DNA of 64,000 nucleotides from Gymnothorax reevesii (lineage: Eukaryota > Chordata > Actinopteri > Anguilliformes > Muraenidae). The position numbers and the translations under genes are program-made. This document shows positions 13,101-28,100 of this stretch, one piece after another; within the stretch, counting starts at the first letter, position 1, and every line of letters begins with the position of its first letter. Under the pieces are notes generated by a model, which made no database searches, had not been told where the DNA came from, and was given only the letters and a program-made list of their open reading frames with translations. The stretch lies in the NCBI GenBank assembly GCA_029721435.1, contig CM056586.1:72374607-72438606 (forward strand), given 5' to 3'.

Positions 13101-16100
13101 ATAACAGCAGAATTGGAAAAAACCTGCATTTATTGGATCCTTACATCCTTCCACAGGATAAGTGTTTATCTCTAGAAGCCTGACAGTGCAGTAGCGCTGA
13201 TGCTGAATCTGAATCTGGTCTCTAATTATGCTGAGGTGTGGCCACCTCATTATGTACGCATGTTTCCAAGAAGAACCTCTCATTTACTGAGATTGAAGAA
13301 GTTAGAATTGCTCTTGTATTGCCTTACCTTGGGAAAATTGGGCAGTCAATTTTTCTGTCTTTTTTTGAAAGGGATGATCTGATTGAGATCTTTAAAAAAA
13401 GAAGGGATTAACATAACCATCTACACAAGGTTAAGGTCTATCAGCTGAACAGGGTATCACATGGGGTAGTTAGCAATTGGTACATTTTCCTCAAATATTT
13501 GGGAGTATTTTTTCAGATGGTGGTCAGAACGTGGAGTTGCTTGCCAGTTTAAGTCGAGGGGGTCGAAAGCTTGAACACCAGGCTTTCTACTGTTATCGAC
13601 ACTTTCTAGTTCCTTAGTGGTGAGTACTTCAATGGGAGGAAAATAGTATGAGCTTTGTTTGACTCAGTAGCTTGTTCTAGTAATTGAGTTCTGTGACAGT
13701 ATGAGCAGGTCTGTTTTACCCGTGGCCTTAAAATGACATGTTTATTTATTCATTTATTTATTTGCTCAGGTAGAAAATGTGAGCTTATGTTAAAAAGCTT
13801 GTGAAACAGGTAAAATTGCCCCTCCCCCATCTCCTCTCAGTGGCAAAATTTTTTCTTGTCTATCAAGAATTAAAATTTGATTTTACATGTAAATAATATA
13901 ATAATACTATAAGTGTAATTAGAGAAATGAACACCCATTGTCTTCTCTTCCCTCAGTGACAGAGCGGAAGGGTCACGCCCTCTCTGTCCTGAAAGACTGC
14001 AGCCTGGATGGATATGATGGGTAAGTTGCCGGAACTATGCAGGCTGGATGGATATGATGGGTAAGTTGCCGGAACTATGCAGGCTGGATGGATATGATGG
14101 GTATGTTGCCTGAACTGTCTGCTCAACAGCCTCTCCTGTCCTTGTACCCAGAAAAGGATGTAATTTTGTTGAGCCTCATAACCCTACAGTTGAGTCAAGT
14201 GAGCTAATTTTTGGAAAGCCCTAATGCTGCAAGTATTCGCTGTAGGTCAGTGAGAACGATGAGAAATGCTCCACAGTGCACCTCATGACTGTTTGGACGG
14301 TGACACAATACAAAACTGTTGTCATTCCAGCACGGCTCACTGGATCATGTTGAGAAGCTGTCAGTCTGTCAGTTTACCTCTCGCTCACTGTTTTTTAATC
14401 CAGCCTACTGGAGCCAATGAGCAAATGTATGGTCACGATTCAAAATAAGTACAGACGTCATGGTTGATGTTTGTTCTCCAAAGTGTGCCTGCAATACAGA
14501 TGCCAAGGAAGGCAGCGCTCCGAGGGCCGGTGAGGTGAACAGAGGGCGCAGAGAGAAAAAGCCAAAAAGGAAGGAGAGATCCTGCCACCCCGTCCTGCCG
14601 CCCCGTCCTGCCCTTTTCTCTTAAGATGGCATTTCGCAGTAATGAATAACGTGGGGCTGGGGAGAGGCGGCGAGGTTTAAAAATGAGTGATAATGCTTTG
14701 ATTAAAATATTGAGCGGAGCTGCCCAGCGGCGCGGGACTCGCTAAAGGAGCTCTCTCCGGTGCCGCACGGCAGGTGGCACTTTAATTACCTATTTGGCAA
14801 GCGGTGATAAAGTGCCTCCGTCCTGAGGACTGCATGTGCCCGCCCTCCCCCCTCTTAACCATCCCATCGCCCCCGAAGTGTCGGCATTAAGGCAGGGGTC
14901 GGACCTCACGAACACCTCCGGGCCCCGCGTACCACAGGTGCACCACAGCACCCGCTGCTCGTTTAGATCCGTCCCCATGCCTGCAAGCTCTTGCCCCGAT
15001 AGGACTGTATTTGGGGGGCTGGTTGTGCAGAGGGTGGATCCTGCCACCTGCGGTCACTCGCCTGACCCATAAACCGGAGGGAGGACTGATATACTGCAGG
15101 AGCTTCCACTGAAAAACCTCAGCTGTTGCATCTCAGTATATTATCCTTACAGAATATTAATTGCCTCTGGATCTTACTTCAAATGATTACTTTTTAAAAT
15201 AACTCAAAAATTTTACCAATTTTACCAGTACCATGAAGATTTGATACATTTAAAAAATTGCGTATGGAGGTGAGACAATTGAATTTATCGAGCGAGCACT
15301 AGTTCAAAAGTTACTGTCATCTACTGAAGAACAAAAGTTATCTGGTCTCGTTGCTGGAATAAAGCACCAGCCTTTCTGCAGTGAGACAGGAGAAAAAATG
15401 TACAGTCAGAAGAGACCGAAGAATTTCTGGAATGAGCTGACGCTGATACGTCAGATTAGTCAGCAGACGGGTGAGGATAGTTGGAGCGGAGGAATAGGTA
15501 CATTTTTCTCCAGGAAATATATCATCTTCTGCTTTATTTGAAGTACTTTCCTGATAACATTATTGTAATGTTTGCTCCAAGAGGCAAAGGCTATTTCCTC
15601 TCATTTCTTTTTTTATCAAATTTTCCACTAATGGTTGCGTATGTGAGCAAAGCCCGCTGTGGTCATTTGGACTGTTTAGGGGATACAGATGGTCAAAACT
15701 GACCTATTTAAGACCGTCACATCTTTGTCCCCAAAAGGTTACAGAAATGTCTAAACTTTCTTTGAGTAGTAGAGCTGAAATTGAGTTTTCAAAAATTGGG
15801 TCACTGCTTAACATCTGACATTACATATGAACTGCCTGGCCATAAAAAGTGGCCATTTGGATTTAATCAAGCAAATATTTAAGAGCCTTTGATTGAATCA
15901 TTATCGCTGAGATTAATAAGTTTTAGCTTGCAACAATTCTTTAATTCCTGACTTGTGCCGTGTGTTGCTTTTAATTTTTTAAACAACCAATTTTTTTTTA
16001 TCCCTGACGGCACGGGCATATTCTAGAATGGTAATGGCAAAATTCACTGGGCTAAAATAGTGAAAAAGTGCTCCTGCAAGCATGAGGAATTATTTTCACC

Positions 16101-19100
16101 AGAGAATCCTGCCCGATGGAAAGTCTTCTGGATGTGCTGAAGAAAGCCTTACCGAGTGGTTTCACTCTCCCTTCGTCAATACAAGATCTCGGCCAAAATT
16201 TATTGCTACTGTGGTCAGAAATAAATGTCATAACATTGCATTGGATTGTCAAAACATCATGATAAATGTTTGCCTTGATCAAAGCTGAAGACAATCCAAC
16301 AAAATACTGGCTTTTTTGGCCAGGCAGTGTAGTCTATGCTCCATAAACCATATTTTCTGAGTTTTATGTTTCAAGCTATCAAAAAGGTCACAGATACTGA
16401 AATAACATCTCTGTGCTGCTTTAGTGAACTAACAGCATGTAAGAACTTCAGGTTTATTTGCCACAGCAGGAGAAGACCATGGCCAGCAGTGAGATGGTGC
16501 AGAACAGACAGTGAAGCTACAGTGGGAATGTTTTAGTGAAAGATTGAAGACCAAAGATGGCAAAAATCTTATTTATGTTGTGACATGCAGATGGTTAAGG
16601 TTGGGTGTAACCAGTGGCGTAGCAGCGGGTGCGTTAAAACACTTCCCTTTATGACAACAATTAGTCCTGGCTAGTTCTCAATCATTTTCCTTCATTGACA
16701 CGTTTTCCAATTATCGTAATTGGCAACCGAAGACACGGTTTCTCTCCATATGCGACCTAACAGCGATGAAATCAGGGGCTAAATTCAGTTCAAAAAATAA
16801 TTAAGTTATTAATTGGCCAGTCGATTGAACTGGTCAGCATTCAAATTAAATATCGCCTTTCACTCTCTGTATTGCCTGGGTTGACAAAAAAAAGTGGCAC
16901 TCGGCAAATTGAATAGGCTATAAAAAGCATACGGCTCTAGCAATTTGCGCAGGTATGCAATTTTGAATGACATTGACTAATACAACAAATACGCGTCCAG
17001 ATGAATGACTGACGTCTCACCTAATCGGGGAGAACAAGCAGCACCTGTTAACTGTGGAGCGCTCTCGGAGTGAACCTTCTGTCAGTCATGAAAATGACTG
17101 AGAACAGGTCAGGAGTCAAGACTAATAATTGTTTTTAACGGATGTTTTGTGCAGCCCAATTATCAGCTCTGGTTCCGCGGTGTCTTCAATCGCCAATAAC
17201 GATAATTGGAAAATGCGTCAATAAAGGAAAATAATTGAGTACTAGCCAGGACTAATTGCTTTCAGAAGGTGATGTGTTTTGGCACAACCGCTGGCTACGC
17301 CACTGGGCGTAACCCAAAATGAAAATTTCCTTAATTTAACAGGTGAAATATTGGTATCAAAATGACCGTAACTGCCATCCTTGCTAAGCCAGCAGACGTA
17401 ACTTTTCCATACTCATTGAGAATTTCATAGTTAACCTTAGCTATTGATGATGTCATCTGCAGTGATGGCAATTTCAATGCTCAAGTTCGACCCGTTTCAA
17501 ACACATTCTGTGCACTGTGTTTGGGACCTAACTACCTAAAAATAGCACAGAAATAAAAAGGGAGCCATGAATAATATCACACCTGTTAATGATATCTTGC
17601 TGCTAGCTATTATTAGCTAATTAGCCAGCGAACACACAGTGCACAGAAATGAACAGAGTGACACGAATAGTAGCATTTCTCTACTTGGCCAGTTCAGCGT
17701 TGTACAGTTCGGGACTGGGGGAGACACTGACAATGAACTATAAGCAGCAACAGCAGCGGCCGTCTGCCAGTGTCGCCTGCCATGTTTGCTCCACCATATA
17801 GCTAAATTCTCAGAATGCACTGCGTTGATATAGATATGCACAGAGCCACAGAGATGCGTCAAACTCATTCACTCCAATTGACCTTTTTTTTACAGCTGGG
17901 TTGAAGCGGAGTAAACTCAGTCCTGATGCAGCTCAAAAGTCAGAATTCCTTAAACAATTAATTTCAGCTTTAAAGGACCAGTGTGTAAGATTTAGAGGCA
18001 TCTAGTGGTCAGATTATAGATTGCAACTAACTGACCATTCCTTTTCTCAGAAAACCTACGGTGGCCGCAAAACTTGCGAAAAATTGAAAGGCGCTCTCGT
18101 GTGTCAGTGCTTTATTCATTCAGTTTTTTCCCGTTCTGGGCTACTGTAGAAAAAAATGGCGGCGCAACATGCCGTTCTCCACGGAGGTGGACCCGCTCCC
18201 ATGTAGGTTTAACGGGCTTATTCTAAGCTAAATGAAACTCAAAGATTATTTTTTTTCACGTAAACTGGAGAAAATGCAGTCTTACGTTGCTCAGTGGAAT
18301 CATGCCCATTGAGAGCATTCATAACATAACAACATGAATGGCAAGAACAGGCCTTTCAGCCCAACTATGCTCGCCAGTTTCTTTATACTATTGTGAATAT
18401 ATCCCTTCAGATACTGAATGACTCAATGGTATCTAGCTTTAAGTCAAGCCTGCTCTTGAAAACCCCTAAGGTCTCTGCCTCAACAATATGGTCAGGCAGG
18501 CTATTCCACATTGAAATGACTCTTTGGTTGAAGAAATACGTGATTAAACACAACTAAAAAGTAGTTATGAATGTTATATTCTATTTCTGCCAAAATATCA
18601 ATCTAAATTCTACACACTGCTCCTTTAAAGAAGACCTATATTGCGATATTTCCAAATTTATATTTTGATCTTGGACTCACTTAGAGTACTCCTGATCATT
18701 CAAAGTCCAAAATAGGGTCCTTATTTAGCTCATACTGCCATCCTCAAAAAAACCCATTTGTAGTTTATCGTAGTCTCTGCCTGAAACGCCTCATTGGGGT
18801 GGCTCTTCCGCTATGGCCCCCACCCCACCGTGTGCCCACTTTCTTCTGACTGGCCAGCTCTGTGGAGGGCGGAGTTGGGCCGGACGAGGCCGCAGAATGC
18901 AGTTTTCCTGGTTAGTCTCCCCAGAGTGAAACGTGAGACACCTCTGTCATCTAATAAAGAATCGCTAGGTAAATTCTGCAATCTAACACAGTACATGTGT
19001 ATAGATCTAATGAAATTAATTCTAATAAACGCAGCGGCGAAAGTGGAGGATGCAGTGCGAAAGTCTGGCAGTTCAAGCTCAAATTTGATATCGGCTACAG

Positions 19101-22100
19101 TTTGCTACGGCAACAGTGGTGATTACACTGGTGTTTCTACTCTATAGCTAGGATGCAGGGAAAGCTAGAATCCTCCCCATATAGACACATTTGTAGAATG
19201 GGTCGACATGCCCAAGTGTAGACTGGAGACCGTAGAAATCCGCTGGGTCTGAGTTTAGAGGGAAACATGGACAGTGAGGAGCAGCTAAAAGTGGACCAAC
19301 AGCTTATGGACTGCTTCGGTGTGTATTAGGACCTGCTGGTTTGTGTGCATAGCTGTGGTATGTTGTTAACGTGGAGAAACAAACAGCTTCTGCACTGCTA
19401 TATGATGGAGGGGCAAAAGCTCCAGGCTAAACGGCCTTTTTGGAAATTGCCCGTGGTAATGGTTTACTCATTGCGTCAGAATGACCAGCTTTTCCTCGCA
19501 GGAAATGGGCGAGTTATGGATATTGCACGAGAGCTAGATAGATCTCCGGTTATGTCATGAACATAATACAGGTTTTACAGACCGTAAATTCCATTTGCGT
19601 GAATCGTTGCTTATGTGGAGCTAGCGAATCAATCACTTTTACAGGAAAGAATTTACTATTCAATCGATGGCAATGCAGAGAAATCATTTGTTATACCAGA
19701 CACGTTATAGCCTGTGCGCTTCCCTATTGCTTTCACCGGTAGTATCAGAGAGCTTGCCCAGACATTGGAGATGTATCAGGCAGACGCCGGTCATGGATAA
19801 GTAAAGCGATTGTTTCATAAGCACCCAAACGCACCCTAAGGTTTGCAAAACCTACGTCTGGTCTAACTGCACCTCTCCGGTTAGCTTCAACGGTAGTGGC
19901 TACAATCAGGCAATGTTATGATGAAACTGTCACATTGATGCTTACTGAAGTTACGCAGGCATACCGATCATAATTGCTGCATACAAGTTAACCAGGAGCA
20001 GAGCACGGGAACTAACATGCAGTAGCTGATAAGCGGTCATGACTTTGAATGTAATCTGTCGGGCGAAAAATTTGTGTCCGTTGTGGAAGCTGCTTAACGC
20101 GCCCAGAGCACGTGTATTCGCGTCTTTGCATTGACTTTGAATGTAACCTGTCGCGCAAAAAATTTGTTTTGCGTCCGGTGTGAAAGCTGCTTGACATTCC
20201 CATAACGCTTGTATTCACATCTTTGCATTGTCTTTGAATGTAGGCTAATCTGTCCCACGAAAAATTTGATTCGCGTCTGATGTGAAAGTAGCTTCATGGA
20301 TAGTACACGACAGCTAGAGAGAGCTCGGTTATGTTATAAACATAATACAGGTTTTGCAGACTGTAAGTTCCGTTAGCGCGGATAAGTTGCTTATGTGGAG
20401 CTAGCGAATTGATCAGTTCTACTGGAAAGAATTTCCAAATTAATCTCCGCCTTTTTCGGCTTTTTATTAGCCACAACAACTTCTGAAGGGGTATGAAATT
20501 ATGTCACGGTAGTGCACAGGAACCATTTGTAATTCCAGAAACGGTAGAGCTTCTGCGTTTCGCATTGCTTTATAGGGAGCACCAGAGAGCTTGCCCAGAC
20601 ATTTGTGAAGTATCCGGCTGATCCTGGTCATGGATAAGTGAAGCGATCACTAACTGTAGTGGCTACTATCGGGCAACATTATGATGAAACTGCCACATTG
20701 ATGCTTACTGAAGTAACACAAGCATACCGATCAGAATTACTGAATATAAGTTAACGAGGAGCATTTTTAATTAGCACGACACGCAAACTAACATGCAGTA
20801 GCTGGTAACCGAGCGGTCATAACCACAGAGACAAACCCTTGCAATACGGGTTTTACAGACAGCAAGTTCTGTTACTGTGAACAGTTGTACTAAGTATCCA
20901 ATTTACAAACAAGAATTAAAAGTTAGCTTCAAATGAGGTTTATGTCCACACACCTTCTGTAGAATTTCCCCTGATATCACTCTTGCATAATTAGGACACA
21001 AACATCAGCAACAGTAACTGACTATGTTAGCTGCAGTGCTACAGCCACAATCAACTGGCCATCACGTCAGGTTGGCTTATGCAGTAAAAGCTCCTTGCAG
21101 CTTCTGTGAGTCACGGACAGTTGCGTCCCATGCAGGCTTTATCTTCAGATATTTTACAAAGCCTGCGTTTGAGGCCATTTGTTACTGCTAACTATCGCTA
21201 GCGGTCCTGCTAGCCACCCATAACATGTTAGCTGCACTTGCATTATTTGCTATTATATGGTTACTTACAGCTTGTGGCTCAGAGCGCTTGATCGATGCAA
21301 CTGCTTCAGGTTTGAGATGCAGCTGAAAGCCTTATTTTGTGTCAAATTATCCTTTATTGATAAACCTGTCTTTGGTGAAATGCTGAGCACAAGCAGCTAA
21401 CGTTCCCTTTGGCTGTGGCTGTTTGCTGCCAGCAAACAAAAAAGCTACCAACTGATTTCTGGTGGCATCCTCTTTTGGAAGAGAAACTGGTGTTTTTCTT
21501 TGAGTCCAAAAGTAAACAGACGAGCAGCTTTGGGAGAGATACTGACAAAACTGCACCTCAAATGATCTGCGGTTCTTCTTTTGTATTTTCAAAAGTGTCG
21601 ACACTACTAAGGCATAGTATGATCTGGCATTGTTAGTGCCTACTAGAATAGTTTCCGGTGTGGGCAGGTCCAGCGCTGTGATTGGCTCTGGCTAGGTCTG
21701 TACTAGTTGGACGGCGCAACCTGACGTCAGGTTTTGCCCAGATCTCGCAAAGATCTTGGGAGGAGCTGTTCAGAGAGGAAATCACGCTCATGAAATCACG
21801 TTCTTGGATCACGGCAAAACCCCTGTATCTTATGTTTAGAAACTCTTCAGAGGTTGAGTATGGACAACTAACATTATAACATTACTACTATGTATTGAAA
21901 GAAGGATCAGCATAATAGGTTCCCTTTAAAGTCTTGTGTTTACATTTCAGCAGTTTTTCTACATTTCTTCAGCAATTTCCATTGCCTCTCAGTTTCCAAG
22001 CACCTTGTTAGAAGCCAACCTCTTCAACATTTCACGCTGAAGCAAGCACACAAATTTTCTTCAGAAAATGTAGCCTCTTCTAGTTTTACCGATAATGTGT

Positions 22101-25100
22101 TATTACAAAAAAGTAACTTTGATTTGTCTGCAGAACAGACTGTAATAGTGAGGGGGAAAGTGATTATAACCACTTAATTTTATGTGAAATATGGTAAAGA
22201 TTTAATTTTAAGGAGTATTGCACTGTGCCTAGTTTCCCTGCTTTACAATACTGTCAATCGCAATGATGTTAAAGAGGCGCCACAACTGCTATCATCGCTG
22301 CTACAATCATTCCAGTGACACATTAACCAAAAATTATCAGCACCTCTAATAAGGAGGTAACCTGTGGTCTTGAGAGAAAAGTATTCGCTCCTCCCTTCAT
22401 TATTTCTTGTATTTTTTTTTTTCATATTTATCACACTATAGGCCAGAAGTTTGGAAGCAGGGCCACTACAGGTCAAAATTTGGAAGCAACTTCAAGTTTC
22501 TGTTCACAATGCCTTTCTTAAAAACCAGTATGAAATCTATGGATTTTGGGACGTATTCACTGCGTGATGAGACTTTTCTTTCATTGATATGCTCCATTTT
22601 CCTCTATTTGCCTTTAGGTACTGTATACATTGATGTTACCAGACCTTTGCTGAATAAATGTTAATAAAAGAAAGGAGGGGCTTAGTTTTCGGGTTGAGAA
22701 GATTTGCAAGAGTCACAACATCAGTGAAAAAGTTAAAAACAAATCACAGTTTGCATTATTCACTTTATGTCATGGTTTACAGCCCACCGGATGCCAACAG
22801 CAATATACAAACCCAAAATCAGTTAATTTGGCGCGTTGTGTAAATCGTAAATAAAAACAGAATACAATGATTTGCAAATTCTTTTCAACCTATATTCAAT
22901 TGAATACACTGCAAAGACAAGTTACTTAATGTTCGAACAGGTAAACTTTGTAATTTTTTGTAAATATTAGCTCATTTGGAATTTGATGCCTGCAACAGGT
23001 TTCAAAAAAGCTGGCACAAGTGGCAAAAAAGACTGAGAGAGTTGAGGAATGCCCATCAAACACTTACTTGGAACATCCCACAGGTGAACGGGCTAATTGG
23101 GAACAGGTGGGTGCCATGATTGGGTATAAAAGCAGCTTCCCTGAAATGCTCAGTCATTCACAAACAAGGATGGGGTGAGGGTCACCACTTAGTGAACAGA
23201 TGTGTGAGCTGATTGTCGAACAGTTTAAAAACAACATTCCTCAACGACCTATTGCAAGAAATTTAGGGATTTCATCATCTACGCTCCATAATATCGTCAA
23301 AGGGTTCAGAGAATCTGGAGAAATCACTGCACGTAAGCGACAAGGCCGAAAACCAACATTGAATGCCCGTGACCTTCGATCCCTCAGGCGGCACTGCATC
23401 AAAAACCAACATCAGTGTGTAAAGGACATCAGCACATGGGCTCAGGAACACTTCAGAAAACCACTGTCAGTAACTACATCTGCAAGTGCAAGTTAAAACT
23501 CTACAATACAAAGCGAAAGCCATTTATCAACAGCACCCAGAAACGCCGCCTGCTTCGCTGGGCCCAAGCTCATCTAAAATGGACTGATGCACAGTGGAAA
23601 AGTGTTCTGTGGTCTGACGAGTCCAAATTTCAAAATTTTTTTTGGAATTTGAATTTTTTGAAATTTTTTCTGTTATAGGCGCAAAGTTCAAAAGCCAGCA
23701 TCTGTGATGGTATGGGGGTGTATTAGTGCCCAAGGCATGGGCAACTTACACATATGTGAGGGCACCATTAATGCTGAAAGGTACATACAGGTTTTGGAGC
23801 AACATATGTTGCCATCCAAGCAACGTCTTTTTCATGGACGCCCCTGCTTATTCAGCAGGACAATGCCAAGCCACATTCTGCACGTGTTACAACAGCATGG
23901 CTCCGTAGTAAAAGAGTGCGGGTACTAGACTGGCCTGCCTGTAGTCCAGACCTGTCTCCCATTGAAAATGTGTGGCGCATTATGAAGCGTAAAATACGAC
24001 AACGGAGACCCCGGACTGTTGAACAACTTAAGCTGTACGTCAAGCAAGAATGGGAAAGAGTTCCACCAGAAAAGCTTCAAAAATGGGTCTCCTCAGTTCC
24101 CAAACATTTACTGAGTGTCGTTAAAAGGAAAGGCGATGTAACACAGTGGTAAAAAGGCCCCTGTGCCAAGTTTCTCAGTTTGAACATTAAACATCTTGTC
24201 TTTGCAGTGTATTGTTATGGCCCCAATTTGTTATTACATTTATAACACAACAGCAACAGCAAGGGATGACAAACACAGTTTTAACAACTAAAACACATTT
24301 AATTTTTAACAAAGACAAAGACTAATAACAACCTACAACTAAAGACCAAGATTGATAAATAAGAAAAAACAGAAATAATTACAGTCCCTTTTTGGTGGGG
24401 TGGCTTGGTGATGTCCTGGATGAAGAAAATGCTCAAACACAGGCAAAGAAATCCACAAAAGAAACTACACAGGTCTTGAACAGAAATGACAGGTCTGGTC
24501 ACACGTATCCTTCTTCTTGCAATTTCTCCTACTACTTTACTGTCTCAGTTCTTTTCCTTATATACTCTTTTGCAGACCCCACCCACATTTAGACCTCTTT
24601 TTTTTAATTTTCTGAGACTTGCCCCAGACATGTCCAGGACATGTCTAAACATGACTCCAGTCTGAGCTTAACAAAAAAAGGTAAATACTGCCATCTAGTG
24701 GCCTATATTCACATTACACCTCCATTCCAAAAGGGAAAAATTTTGACTCATAAAGGCAAAATTTTTCTTTTCAATACAAAATGGTTAAGTGAACACTTGT
24801 CTATATATACATATCATACAATATTCAAACACATGATATATATATACACATTCAAACTCGGGATAAGCAATCAGCAATTACATTGTCTGTACCCTTCACA
24901 TGCTTAATTTCCAAGTCAAACTCCTGTAAAATCAAACTCCAATTCAACAATCTCCGATTCTTGTTTTTCATCTTACTCAAAAACATTAACGGATTGTGGT
25001 CAGTGTACACAATCATTGGCTTTTGTCCTGTACAAACATAAACCTCAAAGTGTTGTAAAGAAAGGACCAGAGCCAACAGTTCCTTCTCTATTGTGGAATA

Positions 25101-28100
25101 GTTCCCTTGGTGGCGATTGAACTTCCTGGAGAAGTATGCCACGGGATGCTCAATGTCATCAGAGTCACTTCTCTGTAGGAGCACAGATCCACAAGCTTGG
25201 TCGCTAGCATCGACCGCGATGGAGAACGGTTTGTTGAAGTCAGGAGATTTGAGCACGGGGAAGTGACACAGCAGAGACTTCAGGCGATCGAAGGCTCTCT
25301 GGCATGCATCATCCCAAGTGAACTTTACGCCTTTCTTCAGTTGGTTAGTTAGACTGAGAGCAATCTCAGCAAAGTTCTTGCAGAACTTGCGGTAGTACCC
25401 GATCATTCCAAGGAAGCGGCGCAAAGCTTTTTTTGTTGTCAGGAACTGGAAAGTCCATGATGGCTTGGACTTTAGCATTTATGGGTGCCACCTTACCCTG
25501 GCCTATGACGTAGCCAAGATAGGTGACAGTAGCACAACCAAAGTCACTCTTGCTCAGGTTAACAGTCAGGTCAGCCTGGGTCAGGCGCTGGAACAACGTC
25601 TCTACATCTTTTAGATGTTCTTCCCAGGAGTCACTCCATGTGATCAGGTCATCGATGTACGCACCCGTGTGTGGCAATCCGGCGATTGTAGACTGTATCA
25701 TCCTTTGGAACGTGGCTGGGGCATTTTTCATGCCAAAGGGTAGGACTTCATACTGGTACAATCCAGATGGTGTGGCAAAAGCAGAGATGCTCTTGGCCCT
25801 CTCAGTTAAAGGCACACACCAATAACCCTTCAATAAATCAATCTTGGTCAGAAACTTTGCTTGCCCTACACTATCAATACAATCATCAATCCTAGGTATT
25901 GGAAACACATCCGTTCTAGTTACAGCATTGACTTTGCGATAATCTGTACAGAATCTAGTACTTCCATCAGGTTTTGGAACTAGCACACAGGGTGAACTCC
26001 AATCGGAGTTGGAGGGTCTGATAATATCATGTTTTAACATGTACTCAACTTCTTTCTCAGCAATCTTTCTCTTTTCAGGATTCATCCGGTATGGATGCTG
26101 TTTTATTGGTTTGGCATCACCAACATCTACATCATGAGAGGCTATAGTAACTCTCTTTGGAACATCAGGAAACAAATCCTCATATTTCTTGATCAACCTT
26201 TCAAACTGATCTCTCTGTGAGGGTTCTAAGTGCTGGAGTTTTACATCAAGATTTTGCAACACTTCAGTGTTTGACAATTTACATGAAAGAACTTCAGCTT
26301 TAATTCTTGGTTCATCATCTTGAAACTCCCCCTCATCTTCACACGTTTCGACCATTGGAGAATCTGAAATGACAACTGCAACCCTAGCATTTCTGTCATG
26401 ATAAGGCTTTAGCATGTTAATATGACACAATTGTTTTGGTTTTCTCCTATCTGGAGTCTTCACAATGTAATTGAGATCATTGAGTTTTGTCAGAATTTCA
26501 TAAGGACCATGAAATCTAGCCTGCAATGGATTGGACTGCAAGGGAAACAACACAAGGACCTTGTCTCCTGGTTTAAACTCACGGCTTCTAGCCTTATGAT
26601 CATACCAAGTTTTCATTTTTCCCTGACTTGATTTCAAGTTCTCTTTGGCAAGGTCACAAGCTGCACGCAATCTTTCCTTGAACTTGCTAACATAGTCTAA
26701 CAGACTGATTTGCGGCTCTTCCTCTTGCCACTGTTCACTCAATAATAGCAAAGGTCCTCTCACTTCATGACCAAACACTAGCTCAAATGGACTGAATCCA
26801 GTAGACTCCTGCACTGCTTCTCTAGCTGCAAACAACAGCAAATGAACCCCTTCATCCCAGTCTTTCTCATGGTCATAACAATAAGTCCTCATCATTGTCT
26901 TGAGAGTGGAATGAAACCGCTCTAAGGCACCCTGACTTTCTGGATGATAGGCACTAGAAAGAATCTGTTTTGCACCTAGTTCATACACAACCTGCTGAAA
27001 CAATCCTGAAGTGAAATCGCTACCTTGGTCTGACTGAATTTCCCTGGGAAGACCAAACAACGTGAAGAACTTTATCAAAGCCTTCGAGATTGCAGTTGCC
27101 TTGATGTTACGTAGAGGTATGGCTTCGGGGAATCTGGTAGATGCACACATGATTGTCAACAAATACTGATTTCCAGATCTAGTCTTGGGTAATGGACCAA
27201 CGCAATCAACAATGACCCTAGAGAATGGCTCCCCAAATGCTGGGATAGGCTGCAATGGAGCTACAGGTGAGTCTAACTGGTGTTTTCCAACTACCTGACA
27301 AGTGTGACAGGTTTTGCAAAAGTTGGAAACGTCTTTCCGAAGCCCAGGCCAAAAGAAGTGTTTCATGATCTTATCAACAGTCTTGTTAACACCAAGATGA
27401 CCTCCTAAAGGTAAACTATGAGCCATTGTTAAGATCTCATTCCTATAGACCTTCGGAACAACAATTTGCCTGACCACTGCCCAATCTGCATTGGCAGGGA
27501 TATCAGGAGGGCGCCACTTCCGCATCAACACACCATCCTTGAGATAATACCCAACTGGAACTGCGTCTATTTCTTTATCAGGAAGGGCTCTCCTCTTTAG
27601 TACACCAATTTCAGGATCATTAGTTTGCTCCTCAATCAACCGCTTTCTGGACAGAGACAAGTCTCCAGACACATCAGAATCACCAGACCCATCCGGCTGG
27701 CTGAATAGAGAACTGATAAAAGTATCTGATAAGTCCTCAAACGGAGAAACCATAGTAGGCCAATCAGAGTCATGAGGCGAACCACCTGAGTCCTGACTAT
27801 TCAATGTACTGGACGGCACCACAACATCATCTTCTTTAGCCTTCTTGGCCATAGCACGAGTCACTGCGCAAGAAGGATACAGAGATGGGTCCTCATCCCC
27901 ATCTTCAGTGCTCGGCTGTGAAGTAAGATGAACAGGGGGAATTACTTTGCCCCCAGCCAGGTCATTGCCCAGCAACAGAGAAACACCCTTTATAGGTAGA
28001 CTTGACATAAGTCCCACCTTTACCTGTCCTGTAACTAAATCTGACTTCAAGAATATAGAGCGCAGGGGTACAGATACAGTCCTCCCTTCAATACCTTGTA

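Larger units (their letters stand above)
18624..21930. mobile_element. 3.3 kb DNA transposon remnant with a THAP-like fragment
   Basis: Left end TTTAAAGAAGACCTATATTG and right end CATAATAGGTTCCCTTTAAA are imperfect inverted repeats of a kind common in teleosts. Inside lie a roughly 780-bp internal duplication (TTGCTTATGTGGAGCTAGCG at 19607 and 20388), a triplicated 105-bp block (20040-20300) and a minus-strand THAP-like remnant. No intact transposase is present. Confidence 0.5.

Noticed and set aside
24299..24502. Small conserved LTR-encoded protein (67 codons)
   Set aside because: The frame is lost in the 496-bp LTRs of copy 2 and starts with a non-ATG codon in context; it is chance reading of LTR sequence.
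25428..25434. Programmed -1 frameshift site (A-rich slippery run) between RT and RNase H
   Set aside because: Copy 2 reads straight through with one base less, so the family does not need frameshifting there.
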